DNA from: Cucumis sativus
Lineage: Eukaryota; Streptophyta; Magnoliopsida; Cucurbitales; Cucurbitaceae
Assembly: GCF_000004075.3 (NCBI RefSeq)
Contig: NC_026661.2
Location: forward strand, 4,092,001 to 4,156,000
DNA length: 64,000 nucleotides
Direction of reading: 5' to 3'
Position numbers and translations under genes: made by a program
The notes under the pieces: model-generated
Databases searched by the model: none
Seen by the model: only the letters and a program-made list of their open reading frames with translations
What the model was told of the DNA's origin: nothing
In this document: positions 46,362-59,549 of the stretch, piece after piece
Position numbering within the stretch: position 1 is the first letter of the stretch
How the letters are laid out: every line of letters begins with the position of its first letter

Positions 46362-47973
46362 ATGGGTTCTATTTCAAAGATCAATAAGCCCCATGCTGTG
46401 TGTCTTCCACATCCACCCCAAGGCCATCTCAACCCTATGCTACTTCTCGCTAAGCTTCTCCATCACAAAGGTTTCTACATAACTTTCGTCAACACTGAGT
46501 ACAATCATCGTCGTCTTCTCAATTCCAGAGGCCCCAGTTCGTTGGATGGCTTGCCAGATTTTAAGTTCCGAACCATTCCCGACGGCCTTCCCTACTCGGA
46601 CGCCAACTGTACTCAAGATGTTCCTTCACTTTGCCAGTCCGTCTCCAGGAATTGCTTAGCTCCTTTTTGTGAACTTATTTCTGAACTTAACTCAATAGCA
46701 GCTTCTGATCCTTCTAGTAATATGCCCCCAGTTACTTGCGTTGTTAGTGATTCTTCTATGTCTTTTGCTATGTTGGCTGCCAATGAGTTTAACATTCCTT
46801 GTGCTTTTCTTTGGACTTCTAGTCCTTGTGGCTATCTTGGATACACCAAATATGAGGATTTCGTTAACCAAGGCTTGATTCCACTTAAAGGTATGATTTG
46901 CTTTTTAATGCTTTTTCTTCTTCTTCTTTTTTCTCGATCTTTTTCAAGAATAATTTAGGATTTTTTGTTTTTTGAATTTGTGAGTTGTGTATTTAATTTT
47001 GAGCTCTTTCATGGGTATTAACACAGATGCGAGCCAAATAACAAATGGATATTTGGAAAAAGAAATAGAATGGACAAAGGCAATGGAACACATACGTTTA
47101 AGAGATCTTCCTTCCTTTATTAGAACAACAGATCCAGATGATATCATGGTCAATTTTTTCATTCAAGAAGTAAACAGAGCTCTAGATGTTGATGCAGTTT
47201 TATTAAACACGTTTGATGCACTTGACCAAGATGTTATAGGTCCTCTTTCTTCCAATCTCAAATCTCTTCACACCATTGGTCCACTTCACATGCTTGCCAA
47301 ACAAATAGATGATGAAAATCTTAAAGCAATTGGCTCAAACCTATGGGCTGAGGAATCAGAATGCATTGAGTGGCTTAACTCTAAGCAACCCAACTCAGTT
47401 GTTTATGTAAATTTTGGTAGCATCACAGTGGTTACAAAAGAGCAAATGATTGAATTTGCATGGGGTTTAGCTGATAGTGGGAAGCCATTCTTGTGGATTG
47501 CAAGGCCTGATTTAGTTGTGGGAGATTCAACCATTCTGCCACCTGAATTTGTAACAGAAACCAAAGATAGAAGCTTGATAGCAAGTTGGTGTAATCAAGA
47601 ACAAGTGTTCAATCATCCTGCAATAGGAGGATTTCTAACACATTGTGGATGGAACTCAACTATTGAGAGTATATCTGCTGGTATTCCAATGGTGTGTTGG
47701 CCTTTCTTTGCTGATCAACAGACAAGTTGTTGTTATTGTTGCAATGTGTGGGGGATTGGAATGGAGATTGATAACAATGTGAAAAGAAATGAAGTTGAAG
47801 AGTTGGTGAGAGAGTTAATGGATGGAGAAAAAGGTAAGAAAATGAAAGAGAATGTTATGAATTTGAAGAGTAAAGCTGAAGAAGCATATAAACCAGGTGG
47901 TTTATCTTGGAAGCAATTGGACAAGCTCATTAATGAAGTTCTTTTATCAAAATATAAAAAGAACCCCATTTGA
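46362..47973 (+). CDS. UGT-H: UGT85A-like UDP-glycosyltransferase, two exons
   Basis: Exons are 46362-46890 and 47027-47973, with a phase-1 intron of only 136 bp, by far the shortest in the array. The product is 491 residues. The start is MGSISKINKPHA, with the catalytic His in PPQGH. It is the only copy whose PSPG box has the canonical HCGWNS (Cys at box position 20): WCNQEQ...HCGWNS...FADQQ. Exon 1 resembles the A-D subgroup, whereas the start of exon 2 (DASQITNGYLEKEIEWTK) and the IRTTDPDDIM segment are closer to E-F-G. It may therefore be nearest the ancestral state of the cluster. An AATAAA-like signal lies near 48052. Acceptor unknown. Confidence 0.93.
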
Positions 47974-48403
47974 TTTCAAAATTTTGTTTGCTCCCTTTAT
48001 CTTGTTTCGTTTTTACTCTCTTTGTATTGAGAAGTGTGTGTTTATATATTCAATAATAAATTTCACTTTGAGTTTTGTACTCCAATGGAGAAGTTTAATT
48101 ACTATCTCATTATTCGCATCTACTCACATTTCTATTATCGTTATTTATGTCAGCTTCTTCAATAACTTTTATATAGTTATTACCAACTCAACTCAACTTA
48201 ACTATTTGTTTTTATGGTTAACAAAATGCTCTTACGATAATAAATAATTATCAGTAGATGGTGGTATATGCATAACAACAAAGGGCGGACTTTTAGATCG
48301 TTGATTTAATAGAGAAAATAATACAATGAGAAAAATTAAATCTTAACCACTAAAGGTAATATACATATTAGCTGTAATTGTGTGATCTTGAGATTGTAAA
48401 ATA
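47974..48403. other. Downstream flank of UGT-H
   Basis: 3' UTR-like, AT-rich sequence. The overlapping frame 47897-48247 is a shadow of the gene end. Confidence 0.4.
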
Positions 48404-48790
48404 ATAATATATAATCAATGAAGCATCCATACATTTCGATTATTTATTATAAAAAAAGTTAGGATAAAATAGAATTTTTTCAAATCAATTGATAAAATAT
48501 ATATCGAAGGATAAGATAGAATTTCTCTTTTATGTTCTGGTGGTGACCAACTATAATATTATATTGGTCTCTTTGTAAAGAGAAGAGTGTTAGGAATGTG
48601 ATAATCTCACATGAGCTAAATAAGGGGATGATGGCACGTTTATTAGTGAGGCAAATATCTCCTTGGTACAAGGCGACATTTTGGACATATATCCTTATGA
48701 CTTTGCTTTTAATTTGGCTTCTATATGTCCTTAAAATTCTTCATAACTAAAATTTTCTAAGCACCACTCAAATCCTCGTTTCAAACCGAA
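48404..48790. repeat. TRIM/LTR-like repeat, copy 1
   Basis: It matches 48842-49220 in order: 'AATATATAATCAAT.AAGCATCCATACATTT', 'GTTAGGATAA.ATAGAATTT', 'AAGAGTGTTAG.AATG', 'TAAGGGGATGAT', 'TTTTGGACATATATCCTT', 'CACTCAAATCCTC'. The internal wording (GTGTTAGGAATGTGATAATCTCACATGAGCTAAATAAGGGGATGAT) resembles the start of short plant LTRs of TRIM-type elements; that assignment is from memory. Confidence 0.6.
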
Positions 48791-48841
48791 CACTGACGTA
48801 TATCAATCAAGCATCCATACATTTAGGTTATAAAAAAAGTA

Positions 48842-49220
48842 ATATATAATCAATCAAGCATCCATACATTTAGGTTATTTATTTAAAAAAAGTTAGGATA
48901 AGATAGAATTTCTCCAAATGATCCATTGATGAAATATATCAAAGGATAAGATAGAATTCTTCTTTAGGTTCTAGTGGAGACCAACGTTAATTTTGGTCGA
49001 CTTAAGGTCTGTAAGGAAAAGAGTGTTAGAAATGCAATAAAAATCTCAAATAAGCTAAGTAAGGGGATGATCATGAGTTTATTACTAGCTAATGCAACTA
49101 TCTTTTTGATACGAGACGAGCTTTTGGACATATATCCTTTGACTTTGCTTTTAATTTGGTTTCTGCATGTCGCTCTAAATCTCCATATCTAAAATTTTCT
49201 AAGCACCACTCAAATCCTCA
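48842..49220. repeat. TRIM/LTR-like repeat, copy 2
   Basis: Direct repeat of 48404-48790, about 440 bases downstream and about 80 percent similar by eye. Only about 50 bases separate the copies, so this may be a head-to-tail tandem rather than an LTR pair with an internal region. Confidence 0.6.
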
Positions 49221-51018
49221 TTTCAAATGCATAACTCTCTTTAGTCCATACACTAAGCTTGATAATATCACAAGTGCTTAGCCTACTCGTTTCATAATAT
49301 TGTGACAAGCATCTAAATACATTAATTAAGAACAACTTATTAACTAAATTTCATACTCGATAGATTGAGTATGAACACACATCATAAGTATTTAACACTC
49401 ATATTTTACGATTAAGGAGTTCATTAAGATGAAAACAGTCAGTAGGTGATGCCTAAGCGATTTCATTCTAAATCATAAACTAATCAAGTCAACTTTGTGG
49501 TACAGAAAATGTTGTGCATGCCACACACCCAACACCCGGTAGCAAGGTTAAACGTGTACGTAACTTCGACTACAAGTTGATCTTTTGCTTTAAAAAGTTA
49601 ATACACACGAGTGATCAAATTCAACATATAACCAAGCATGGAAGTTAATGAAATCGAACTAGAACGACCGTAAGCATTCAGCAAGAAATACGAAATTAAG
49701 CATATATCCTCACAATCAATAGTACTACCACATGAATTTCTTAGTACATACTCGATCCTAAGCTAGCGAACTTACCTTAGCCCGCCACAAATGAGATGTG
49801 TTGAGCAGTGATTTACTTTTTAAATTTAGAGTATTCTAAACACACCTCATCTACCATTAAAAAAAAACCCATATTCCTGTACCGTTATTTTAATGAAAAT
49901 TAACATTAAGAAAGTAAAGTTTTAGAGGGTGATTTGAAAAAAAATAGTAAAAATTGGTGTTTTCACAAGTATTTAAACAAATGAGTGGATTTTTTGTTTT
50001 ATTAGAATGCGTCTCTTTTATTATTATTATTTTAATCTTTTCTCTCTCCTAACATAAAAGAAGAAAAAATGGTAGCCCATCTCATTTAATTTATTATTTT
50101 TAATTATTATTCTTTTTATTCTTATTCTTATTCTTATTTTTATTATTTTTATTGCTTTATTCATGTATATAAATTATATATATATATACATGCTTTTAAA
50201 TTCGATTTTGTATACTTTTTAAGCAAAATTTTGAGCTTGTAAAAGTACAAAGTTGGAATGCAACATTTGTTCTAAGCTTACCATATTAAAAGTTTAAAAT
50301 AACAAAATCTATATAAAAATAAATATTTTGTAAAATTATTTTCATAAAATTAAAAAAAATGATTTACTTTTTATTCTTCACTCACACCCATATACACACA
50401 GTTGGTTTATTATTGATTTATACCTTATGCTTAAATTTATCATTTCATATTCTATTATCTTTATTTTTAATAACAAATAATTTCTAATTTTCATGAATTT
50501 AAAATTACTATTTTTTTTATAATAAAATGAAACATTCGAAAATTGAATCTATACAATATCAAAAGTTACAAAGTTGAAATTGAATCTATGCAATACCAAA
50601 AGTTATAAAGTTAAAAGGAAAAGACCTTCAAAATATAAAAAAGATAGTTAATTTTATTAAAAGCAGAATAAATTAAACAATAAAATTACAATTTACCTTC
50701 TTACTTCAATATATTGTTCCACTCATTTTTTTTATAATTAAATAATAATAATTTATAAAAACGGAGTCTACCACACAAAAGGACAAAAAAATCACTTTAT
50801 TTTACTCAAATAGTTTTGAAAACACCCATTTTTTTCAAATAACCCAGGTGAATAAGTAAATATATGATCACAAAGCCACCAAATATAGGAGGAATTTATT
50901 GAATAAACACACACTTAATTTTGAGTATAAAGGTAACCAAATTAAAGAAGAAAACAAAGCAAGAATAAAGGATAAATTTGATTATATTATGTAGTTTCAA
51001 ATTTTAAATCAAATGGCT
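49221..51018. other. AT-rich intergenic region left of UGT-I
   Basis: No gene is seen. 49220-49800 is less AT-rich and gene-free, perhaps transposon-derived. 50030-50170 has T-rich low-complexity sequence with repeated TTATTCTTATT words. Confidence 0.4.
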
Positions 51019-53020
51019 TCATATGTTTGATAGAAGAACTTCATCAATCACCTTGTCCAATTGCTTCCAAGCACAACCACCAAGTTTATATGCTTCTTCA
51101 CCTTTACTCTTCAAACTCATAACATTCTCCTTCATTTTTCTACCCTTTTCTCCATCCATTAACTCTCTCACCAACTCCTCTACTTCATTTCTTTTCACAT
51201 TGTTATCAATCTCCATTCCAACCTCCCACACATTGCAACAATAATAACAATTTGTTTGTTGTTCAGCAAAGAAAGGCCAACATATCATTGGAACGCCAGC
51301 ACATATACTCTCAATAGTTGAATTCCATCCACTATGTGTTAGAAACCCTCCTATTGAAGGATGTTTCAACACTTGTTCTTGACAACACCAACTTGCTATC
51401 AAGCTTCTATCTTTAGTTTGCGTTACAAATTCATGAGGCAAAATGGCTGAATCTCCCGCAATTAAATCAGGCCTTGTAATCCACAAAAATGTCTTCCCAC
51501 TATCTGCTAATCCCCATGCAAATTCAATCAACTGTTGTGGTGTCATCACTGTGATGCTACCAAAATTCACATAAACAACTGAGTTGGGTTGCTTAGAGTT
51601 AAGCCACTCAATGCATTCCGATTCCTCAGCCCATAGGTTTGAGCCAATTGCTGTTAGATTTTCATCATCTATTTGGTTGGCAAGCATGTGAAGTGGACCA
51701 ATGGTGTAAATAGATTGAAGGATAGAAGAAAGAGAATCTTTGACATCTCCTTCAATTGCATCAAATGTGTTTAATATAATTGCAGATGCTTCTCGAGATC
51801 TTTTCATTTGTTGGATTATAAAATTGAAGATGATATCATCTAAATCCGTAGTTCTAAGAAAAGTAGGAAGGTCTCTCAAACGTATATTTTTCATTCCTTG
51901 AGTCCATTCTATTGTATTTTCTAATACATCGTCTCGACTCATATCTGTTAATCAATAAAAATGTCAAAATTAAATACACAACTTCCAAACTAAAAGTTAG
52001 TTAAATTATGAGTCTAAGTTCACATGGTTGCATATCCTAATAGTTCTCTTAAGGGTTTTTTTTATATACTTTATTCCAAAATTATGTCTATATTTCTTTT
52101 CATTATCTTATGTAAGAGTTGCATTGTTAGTCAACTCTCGAAAACAAAATTAATAAGCTAAGTTTTTAGAAAACATATTTGTTTTTAGTTTTCAATTTTT
52201 GATTTAGTTTTTAAAAGTCGGATTATTTTTTAATATAGCAACATGAATCAAAATATTTATAAAATATAGTGACATATTACCGTCTATCTCTTATGAATCA
52301 GGATAGACTATTATTTGCGTATCATGATAGACACAAATAGTAGTCTGTCGTAGAGATATATTGTAATATTTTGTTCTATTTGTAGATATTTTCAAAAGTT
52401 TTATCAAGAACAATTATCAAACGACAATCGGAAACATAGTCCTAAAAATTCTTCTAAATTTAACATAAAAGTAATAGGAATGAAATCATACTACCTTTGA
52501 GTGGTATTAAGCCTTGCTTTATGAGGTCAGAAAATTTCAAATAACCAAGATAGCCACAAGCACTGGAAGTCCAAAGCAAAGCATAAGGGATATTAAATTC
52601 ATTGGCAGCCAACATAGAGAAAGACATAACAGCATCACCAACAACACAACTAACTGGGGGCATACTGCTAGAAGGAGAAGCTGCTATTGAGTTGAGTTTT
52701 GAAATAAGATGACAAAAAGGGGCTAAGCAATTCTTGGAGGTGGATTCACAAAGTGCTGGAAGATCTTGAGTACAGTTGGCATCCGAGTACGGAAGGCCAT
52801 CAGGAATGGTTCGGAATGTAAAACCTTGCAAGCCATCGAGCGAGTTGGGGCCTCTCGAATTGAGAAGACGACGATGATTGTACTCAGTGTTGACGAAAGT
52901 TATGTAGAAACCTTTGTGATGGAGAAGCTTAGCAAGCATTAGCATAGGGGTGATATGGCCTTGGGCTGGATATGGGATACATACAGCATGTGGTTTTTTA
53001 GTTTGTGAGATAGAACCCAT
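51019..53020 (-). CDS. UGT-I: UGT85A-like UDP-glycosyltransferase, minus strand, mosaic
   Basis: Exon 1 is 53020-52495 and exon 2 is 51944-51019, with a 550-bp phase-1 intron bounded by GTAGTA and AACAG. The product is 483 residues. The N-terminal PAQGH motif and a full PSPG box (WCCQEQ...HSGWNS...FAEQQ) are present. It is the only UGT in reverse orientation and is tail to tail with UGT-H. Exon 1 and the first half of exon 2 follow the A-D subgroup ([27 protein letters not shown]). From about 51450 downward the gene follows the E-F-G subgroup ([39 protein letters not shown]), with a short UGT-H-like YCCNVW piece. The start [14 protein letters not shown] lacks the Gly-Tyr of the usual NGYLE. 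A degenerate TIR-like element lies in the intron near 52230-52400. Confidence 0.92.
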
Positions 53021-53110
53021 TTTTGGACTTTCTGTCTCTTCTTCCTTCTTCTGATCTTTCTTTAAATGGTTGCTGCTACTTTGGAGAATTGGAAATGTGA
53101 TAACTACAAC

Positions 53111-53118
53111 ATTTTATA
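53111..53118 (-). promoter_or_regulatory. Probable TATA box of UGT-I
   Basis: TATAAAAT on the minus strand, about 90 bases upstream of the start codon, followed by a typical C/T and A-rich leader. Confidence 0.55.
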
Positions 53119-53159
53119 GGCTGCAGAAACAAAATACACGTACATTATTCTGTTAGTTT

Positions 53160-56100
53160 TTCTCTGGCCAAGATTCAAAATCCGGATTCGACACGTGAGG
53201 GCTCCAACGCGCTTCTTTGTGTACGTCCTGAAAACGTCTTCTTTGTTTGTCTTGATCTGATTTTATGAGCGAAGACTACTATCCCAGCCACAGTCCACAC
53301 ATCCAACATGAGTAATTTAAGCATACTTTGTTCTCATTCACATACTATTCTAAGAAAATTTTAAATGTGTAACTCGAGATAAGAATGCTCTAAGCTAAAC
53401 AAGTAGACTTCACGTTAAAGTTCTTATGATTGAGTTAGAGAAAAAAAAGTGCACGATAACTTGTTTTCGATGTGAGTTGATCGAAGTCATCAAATGGAGA
53501 ATCCAAATTTTGAAACATAGACCTAAAGGGATTACAACTCATAATGTCTTTTTTAATTCTCTTTTAAGTTAAGAAATTTGAAAGGAAGGGGTAAAGACAT
53601 AGACCATTTTTTGTGATTCGTTCATCTTTATTTTTCTTTTATTATCATTGCTTCTTTTAGTGCTACTCAGCATCTTGGAATCATCACATTTTTCTACACA
53701 TTTTTTAGTGTAGTGATCATATATTTGTTTCAAATATTAAATCATACATGTGTAATTACTAACCACTCATTAAATTAAATGAAAAACGAGTCTAACTTAT
53801 TTATAATGGTAGAATTTTTCTTTTTTTATCAATTATCGACAAAGATATATTAATAGATAAATTATCATTGTCAGCTGTTGATAGTGATAGAAAACTAATT
53901 GAACTAATTGATATTTAGTATTTGTAGATAGCTTAGTGGTAATTGTATTTGTCGACTTCCTTTCAATCTGAGTTTAAACTTTACCTATTTAGTTCTTTTT
54001 CAAAAAAAAAAATTCTAAATTACAACTCTAATTCCTATCAATAAATTTTCTGGATACCTCCATATCCAACTTCCAATAATATGAAAAAAAAAGTGTATAT
54101 ATGAATTACATTGGTGTGCTCCATGTTCAAAGAAAGTTTTATTCCCAAACATTAATGGGGCATTATTGTTTGAAATTTTAGTTTAATTTTGTTCCATCAA
54201 GAATTTGAACATCAAGAGTGGGCATTTATGTGCTCTATATATATATATGAGAATGTGATACTTCGATATAATTATATTGTAGGAATATATGATATTGGAT
54301 ACATTTGGTTTTTTCTTGTTATATAAAATTGTAAAATCATACCATTTTTTAAAAAATTAATTAATGTTCTCAAATGTTAAATAATGAAAATTATTGATAA
54401 AAATTCTTTGAAAAAGTTATTTAAATGCTATATTTTTTTAAAATCATAGTGCTTGTTTTTTAACAGAAATAATAATAATGTGACAATTGTTAATATATAC
54501 ACTAATTAACCATGTCCAAAGTAAAAGCATATAAATAATAGAATGCAAACATATTGCAAATATAACAACAATTTACTTCAAATAATTCATAAAAAGCATC
54601 CAAAAGAAAATATTATAATTTATCGATGATAAACTTATGTTGTTACAGAAAGGATTGGAAGGATTCGAGTACATAAAGGGTTGGAGGGATCTAACGTTCA
54701 ACCTCTTAAAATAAATATCATGTCAATTACCATCAAGTTAAGTTAACTTTGTTATAATTAGATAGAAATCTATTAATTTGATTTATAGATATCTATTTGA
54801 TATCTATCATCATTGATTCATCGTATTTATAAACTTTAGTATCATGATAATTTTTTTGTGAACATTTAAACAGAATGGAAGAAAAATGAAACTAGAAAGT
54901 GATTAAACTTTATCGATAATATAGAAGCGATAGACTATATATATTAAGTGTTAACGTTCATCATGGTTATAAACTCATATCATCGATATACTTCACTTAG
55001 TGATTGAGGTTAACCTAAACTTTTGCCACTCAACATAGTCTAATTCTTGTAAGCGTCAACGTAGTCTATTAACAATAGATTCGTTAAAAAAAGATAAGTG
55101 GTGTCTATTTCTTGTAAGCATCAATGTAATCAATAAAGACATAATGGATTGTTAAAGCCGATGAAAATCTCAAGACGACTTGGAATATATCAACCTACCA
55201 TAATTGAATTCGTCTTATTATTAGTGATTCCAATTTTGGAAGATTCATAAACATCTTCTAAATTTGGTACAACCTCAATGTTAATCGCTTCACTTTGGTT
55301 TGCTCGATCTCTAATCTAATGTTAATTCAAAATAGGATGACTGAGATAACATTTTAACCAAGTTAATGTAATTAGATGACATTATTATTTGTATCTGATG
55401 ACATAGGTTGTATTGGTCCAATACATTTCTCCATAAACTTGAGTTATAAAAAGATCAGAGAAACCTCACCCTTCAGTTTCTGCATCATTACAAGATTCAT
55501 AATGAGTTGCACTCAATATTAAAAGACTTTATATGATAATTACTATATAGTTATGTAGGAATTATATTGTGAAGGCCCTACAGATCAAATAAAGTTGCAA
55601 ACCTAATTATTAAACTTGCAGTGGTTATAGAACGATCGAGATGATTCCACAAGAAATAATGATCTAATTTAGCTTCGCTCTAACTACACTTCAAAACTCA
55701 AGGGGTACTTAGGGAGGGGTTCATACCTTACATTAGATGTTGAAGTTAATGAAAATTTAGTGTGATATTAATTGGCCTGCAAATTTAAAATGGGAGAGAT
55801 TAAATGGGTAAAAAATTTGTCAAAAGATCTACCCTATGAACTTCAATTCACCTAATTGCTCGATAAGATATTTAATATATCATTCAATCAAATAATTAAC
55901 GTCGTGTGAACATCAGTCGATCTGAGTTGGTTTTTTGACCAAATTATCATCATTGTACCAACTATGGTTGGTTTAGTGAATGTTCAAATCGACTCCGACT
56001 ATGAAAGAGTACAAATTAATTGTTGGTCAGTTGGTCGATTTAAGTTCGTTTAAACCTTTGCAATTTTTTACTAATATTGTCTGTTTGAATTTTTTTTAAA

Positions 56101-56250
56101 TCGACACCATCCGAACATCTCTTATCTTCAATCAATAGTCTTTGCTTCGATCTATTTTGGTCAGTCAACTCAAAACCTAATTGAGACGTTGATTGTTCAA
56201 ATTTCAAAAATTGACTAAAACAAGCAAGATTACGTATTTGGTCCAACTGT
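53160..56250. other. AT-rich intergenic region between UGT-I and the OPR-like gene
   Basis: No gene is seen. A tRNA-like A box and B box pair (GATAGCTTAGTGGTAAT...GAGTTTAAACTTTACC, about 53927-53988) suggests a SINE head. A TA microsatellite lies near 54238. 55920-56250 shares a dispersed repeat with 44.14-44.26 kb. Confidence 0.45.
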
Positions 56251-56554
56251 GTGAATGCTATGGTTGGTTGTTAGTGGTGCTTGTCATTGGAGTTGATCAT
56301 CTAAGGTGGTCTTCTTCGGAGATAGTTATTGGAGCGTAGAGTTGGTTATCAGAGATGGTCATGTTAACGTGTGTGTGTGTGTTTCGTGAGGGAAAGCAAT
56401 GCCATTGAAGCAACTTTCGAGGCGGACAAATCTCATTCACTCGTAAGCAATCCCATCCAAACCGCACGTTTCCCCCCACGTCATTTGGTTTTGAATCAAA
56501 CCAACTTTTGTTCATTCACCATTCCCTCTCTTCTTTGCTCACTGATTTTTATAA

Positions 56555-57738
<1,184 letters not shown>

Positions 57739-57827
57739 TAAGTTTCTTTTGTGATTACTGATTAAGTCTAAAAATTCATTAAAAGCTACAAAAGAGAGAG
57801 TGGTAGTTTTCTACTCAGTAGCTTATT

Positions 57828-57860
57828 CTTTCTTTTCTTTTCTTTTCTTTTTTCTTTTTG
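57828..57860. repeat. TTTTC microsatellite
   Basis: Several consecutive TTTTC units lie just before the LTR start. Confidence 0.8.
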
Positions 57861-57880
57861 GTGTGTTTTTGCTAACTATA

Positions 57881-58176
57881 TGATACACCTCCGATACTTT
57901 ATCAGTACAGCAGAAGAGGAAAGAAAGAAGTTATCACGTGCACGTGAGAAGCATGTGATAAGAATAATAATGGGAAGGGAGTTAGTTACGTTTGTTAGTA
58001 TAAATAAAAAAAGGTGGTGAGCGGGAAAGTCAGTTAGTATCTTGAATGTGAGGTTAGTTTCTGGTCTTCCTTGAAAGATAGGGAAACAGAGAGAGATATA
58101 CCATATTGTACTAGGGTTCGTTCTACTCTATAATCAATAACATAGTACTGATTTCATATCAATTTGGTTTCCATCA
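57881..58176 (+). mobile_element. 5' LTR of Ty3/gypsy element 1
   Basis: It starts TGAT and ends ATCA. Four bases later, at 58180, comes TGGTATCAGAGC, the standard primer-binding site complementary to plant initiator-Met tRNA. The TG start is chosen by matching termini; the second LTR is out of the window, so this end is inferred. The five bases before it are CTATA. Confidence 0.7.
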
Positions 58177-58179
58177 AAT

Positions 58180-58191
58180 TGGTATCAGAGC
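58180..58191 (+). other. Primer-binding site (initiator-Met tRNA)
   Basis: TGGTATCAGAGC, directly downstream of the LTR, is the PBS used by most plant gypsy and copia elements. Confidence 0.9.
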
Positions 58192-58219
58192 ACACTGATT
58201 CTGGGCAAGGGGAGGAAAG

Positions 58220-59320
58220 ATGGTTCAGACTCGAATCGAAGAAAAATTAGAAGCGTTTGATCAGGAGGTGCACGGCATTAAGAAGGAGATCGGTAAGATA
58301 CCAACAATTGAAAAGACATTGATAGAAATATAAAAAAATATGGAAAGACAGAACCAGATGATGTTGAGAATCATGGAGTCGGCGGCGCAAGATCGGTCGA
58401 CGATGAGCGAAAAACTATTAGAATTAACTATGTGCAATTCTTCGGCGAAGGAGGTAAGCGAATGCGAAGGATCTTCAAAACGGGAGACTGAAACAAAAAA
58501 GGTGGAAAAGAAGACAGACGACGAAAGCGGAAGTGAACGCAACAAATTAAAGAAAGTCGAAATGCCGATTTTCAATGGAGATGATCCTGATAACTGGTTA
58601 TTCCGCGCAGAAAGGTACTTCCAAATTCATAAACTCACTGAATTTGAGAAATTAACTGTATCTACCATTAGCTTTGAGGGCCCTGCATTGAATTGGACTA
58701 TTAGTACGTTTCCGATCCATGAGAGAAGGATCGCTGTATGGAAGATTTTTACGAATTCAACAGACAACGACAGTGGAAGAATATCGCAATTTGTTCGACA
58801 AGTGGGTAGCCCCGTTGTCAGATTTACCGGAGAAGGTCGTAGAGGAGATGTTCATGTCCGGTTTAAAACCGTGGATACAAGCAGAGATGCACTTCTGTGA
58901 GCCAAAGGGATTAGCACAGATGATGCAAATCGCACAGAAGGTAAAGAACAAGGAAGACATACGAAGGGAAGCAAAATTATCCGGATATTCTGGGAAAGGA
59001 GTAAAGGTCTCTCATAACAACAATAAAGCTAATGCTAATGTGAATACTGGAGAAAACAAAGGAGGAATGAATTGGTCGATGAGAACAATCACCTTGTGAG
59101 GAACCACGAAAGAAGAAACTTGAAAGGAAAGTCCGACAAAACGCTTATCGGATGCTGAGTTCTAATCCAGGAAGGAAAAAGGGCTGTGTTTTCGCTGTAA
59201 TGAGAAATACTCTCATGATCATAAACGTAAGACGAAAGAGCAAAGAGAATTGAGAATGATGGTAGTATTGGGAGAAGACGAGGAATATGAAATTATTGAA
59301 GAGGAAAGGGATAGTCACAA
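58220..59320 (+). pseudogene. Decayed gag of Ty3/gypsy element 1
   Basis: It starts MVQTRIEEKLEAFD and shows a coiled, charged N-terminus and a gag domain in pieces: FNGDDPDNWLFRAERYFQ, EFEKLTV, FEGPALNW, then, after a frameshift and a small deletion near 58710, REGSLYGRFL, TVEEYRNLFDKWVAPLSDLPE and EMFMSGLKPWIQAE. Damage includes an in-frame TAA at about 58331, at least two frameshifts, and a stop near 59098. The zinc knuckle near 59180 keeps CFRC and His, but its last Cys is Arg. The frame is cut off at 59320 by insertion of element 2. Confidence 0.85.
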
Positions 59321-59512
59321 TGATGTAATTCAAAGTTAGGATTAAATTCTCAAAATGAATTCTCTGCCTTTTTTCAGGCTAGGAGATTGTCATATATTGA
59401 TATCTCAAGGTTAGTTACAAGTTAGTTACAAGACTGTTTTGGTTAGTTGGTTACAGCTGTTCTTTTAACTAGTTAGGGATTTTAACTAACTAACTAACTA
59501 TAGTTTACATCA
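59321..59512 (-). repeat. 3' LTR of element 2 (192 bp)
   Basis: On the minus strand it starts TGATGTAAAC and ends TTACATCA, an 8-base inverted terminal match. It is preceded by the polypurine tract AGGGGGGTGGAA (59513-59524 region). It holds a TTAG tetranucleotide run near 59485-59502. The five bases flanking it on the element-1 side are CACAA. Confidence 0.8.
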
Positions 59513-59549
59513 TTCCACCCCCCTAAGGATGGACTCGTCCCAGAGTTCA

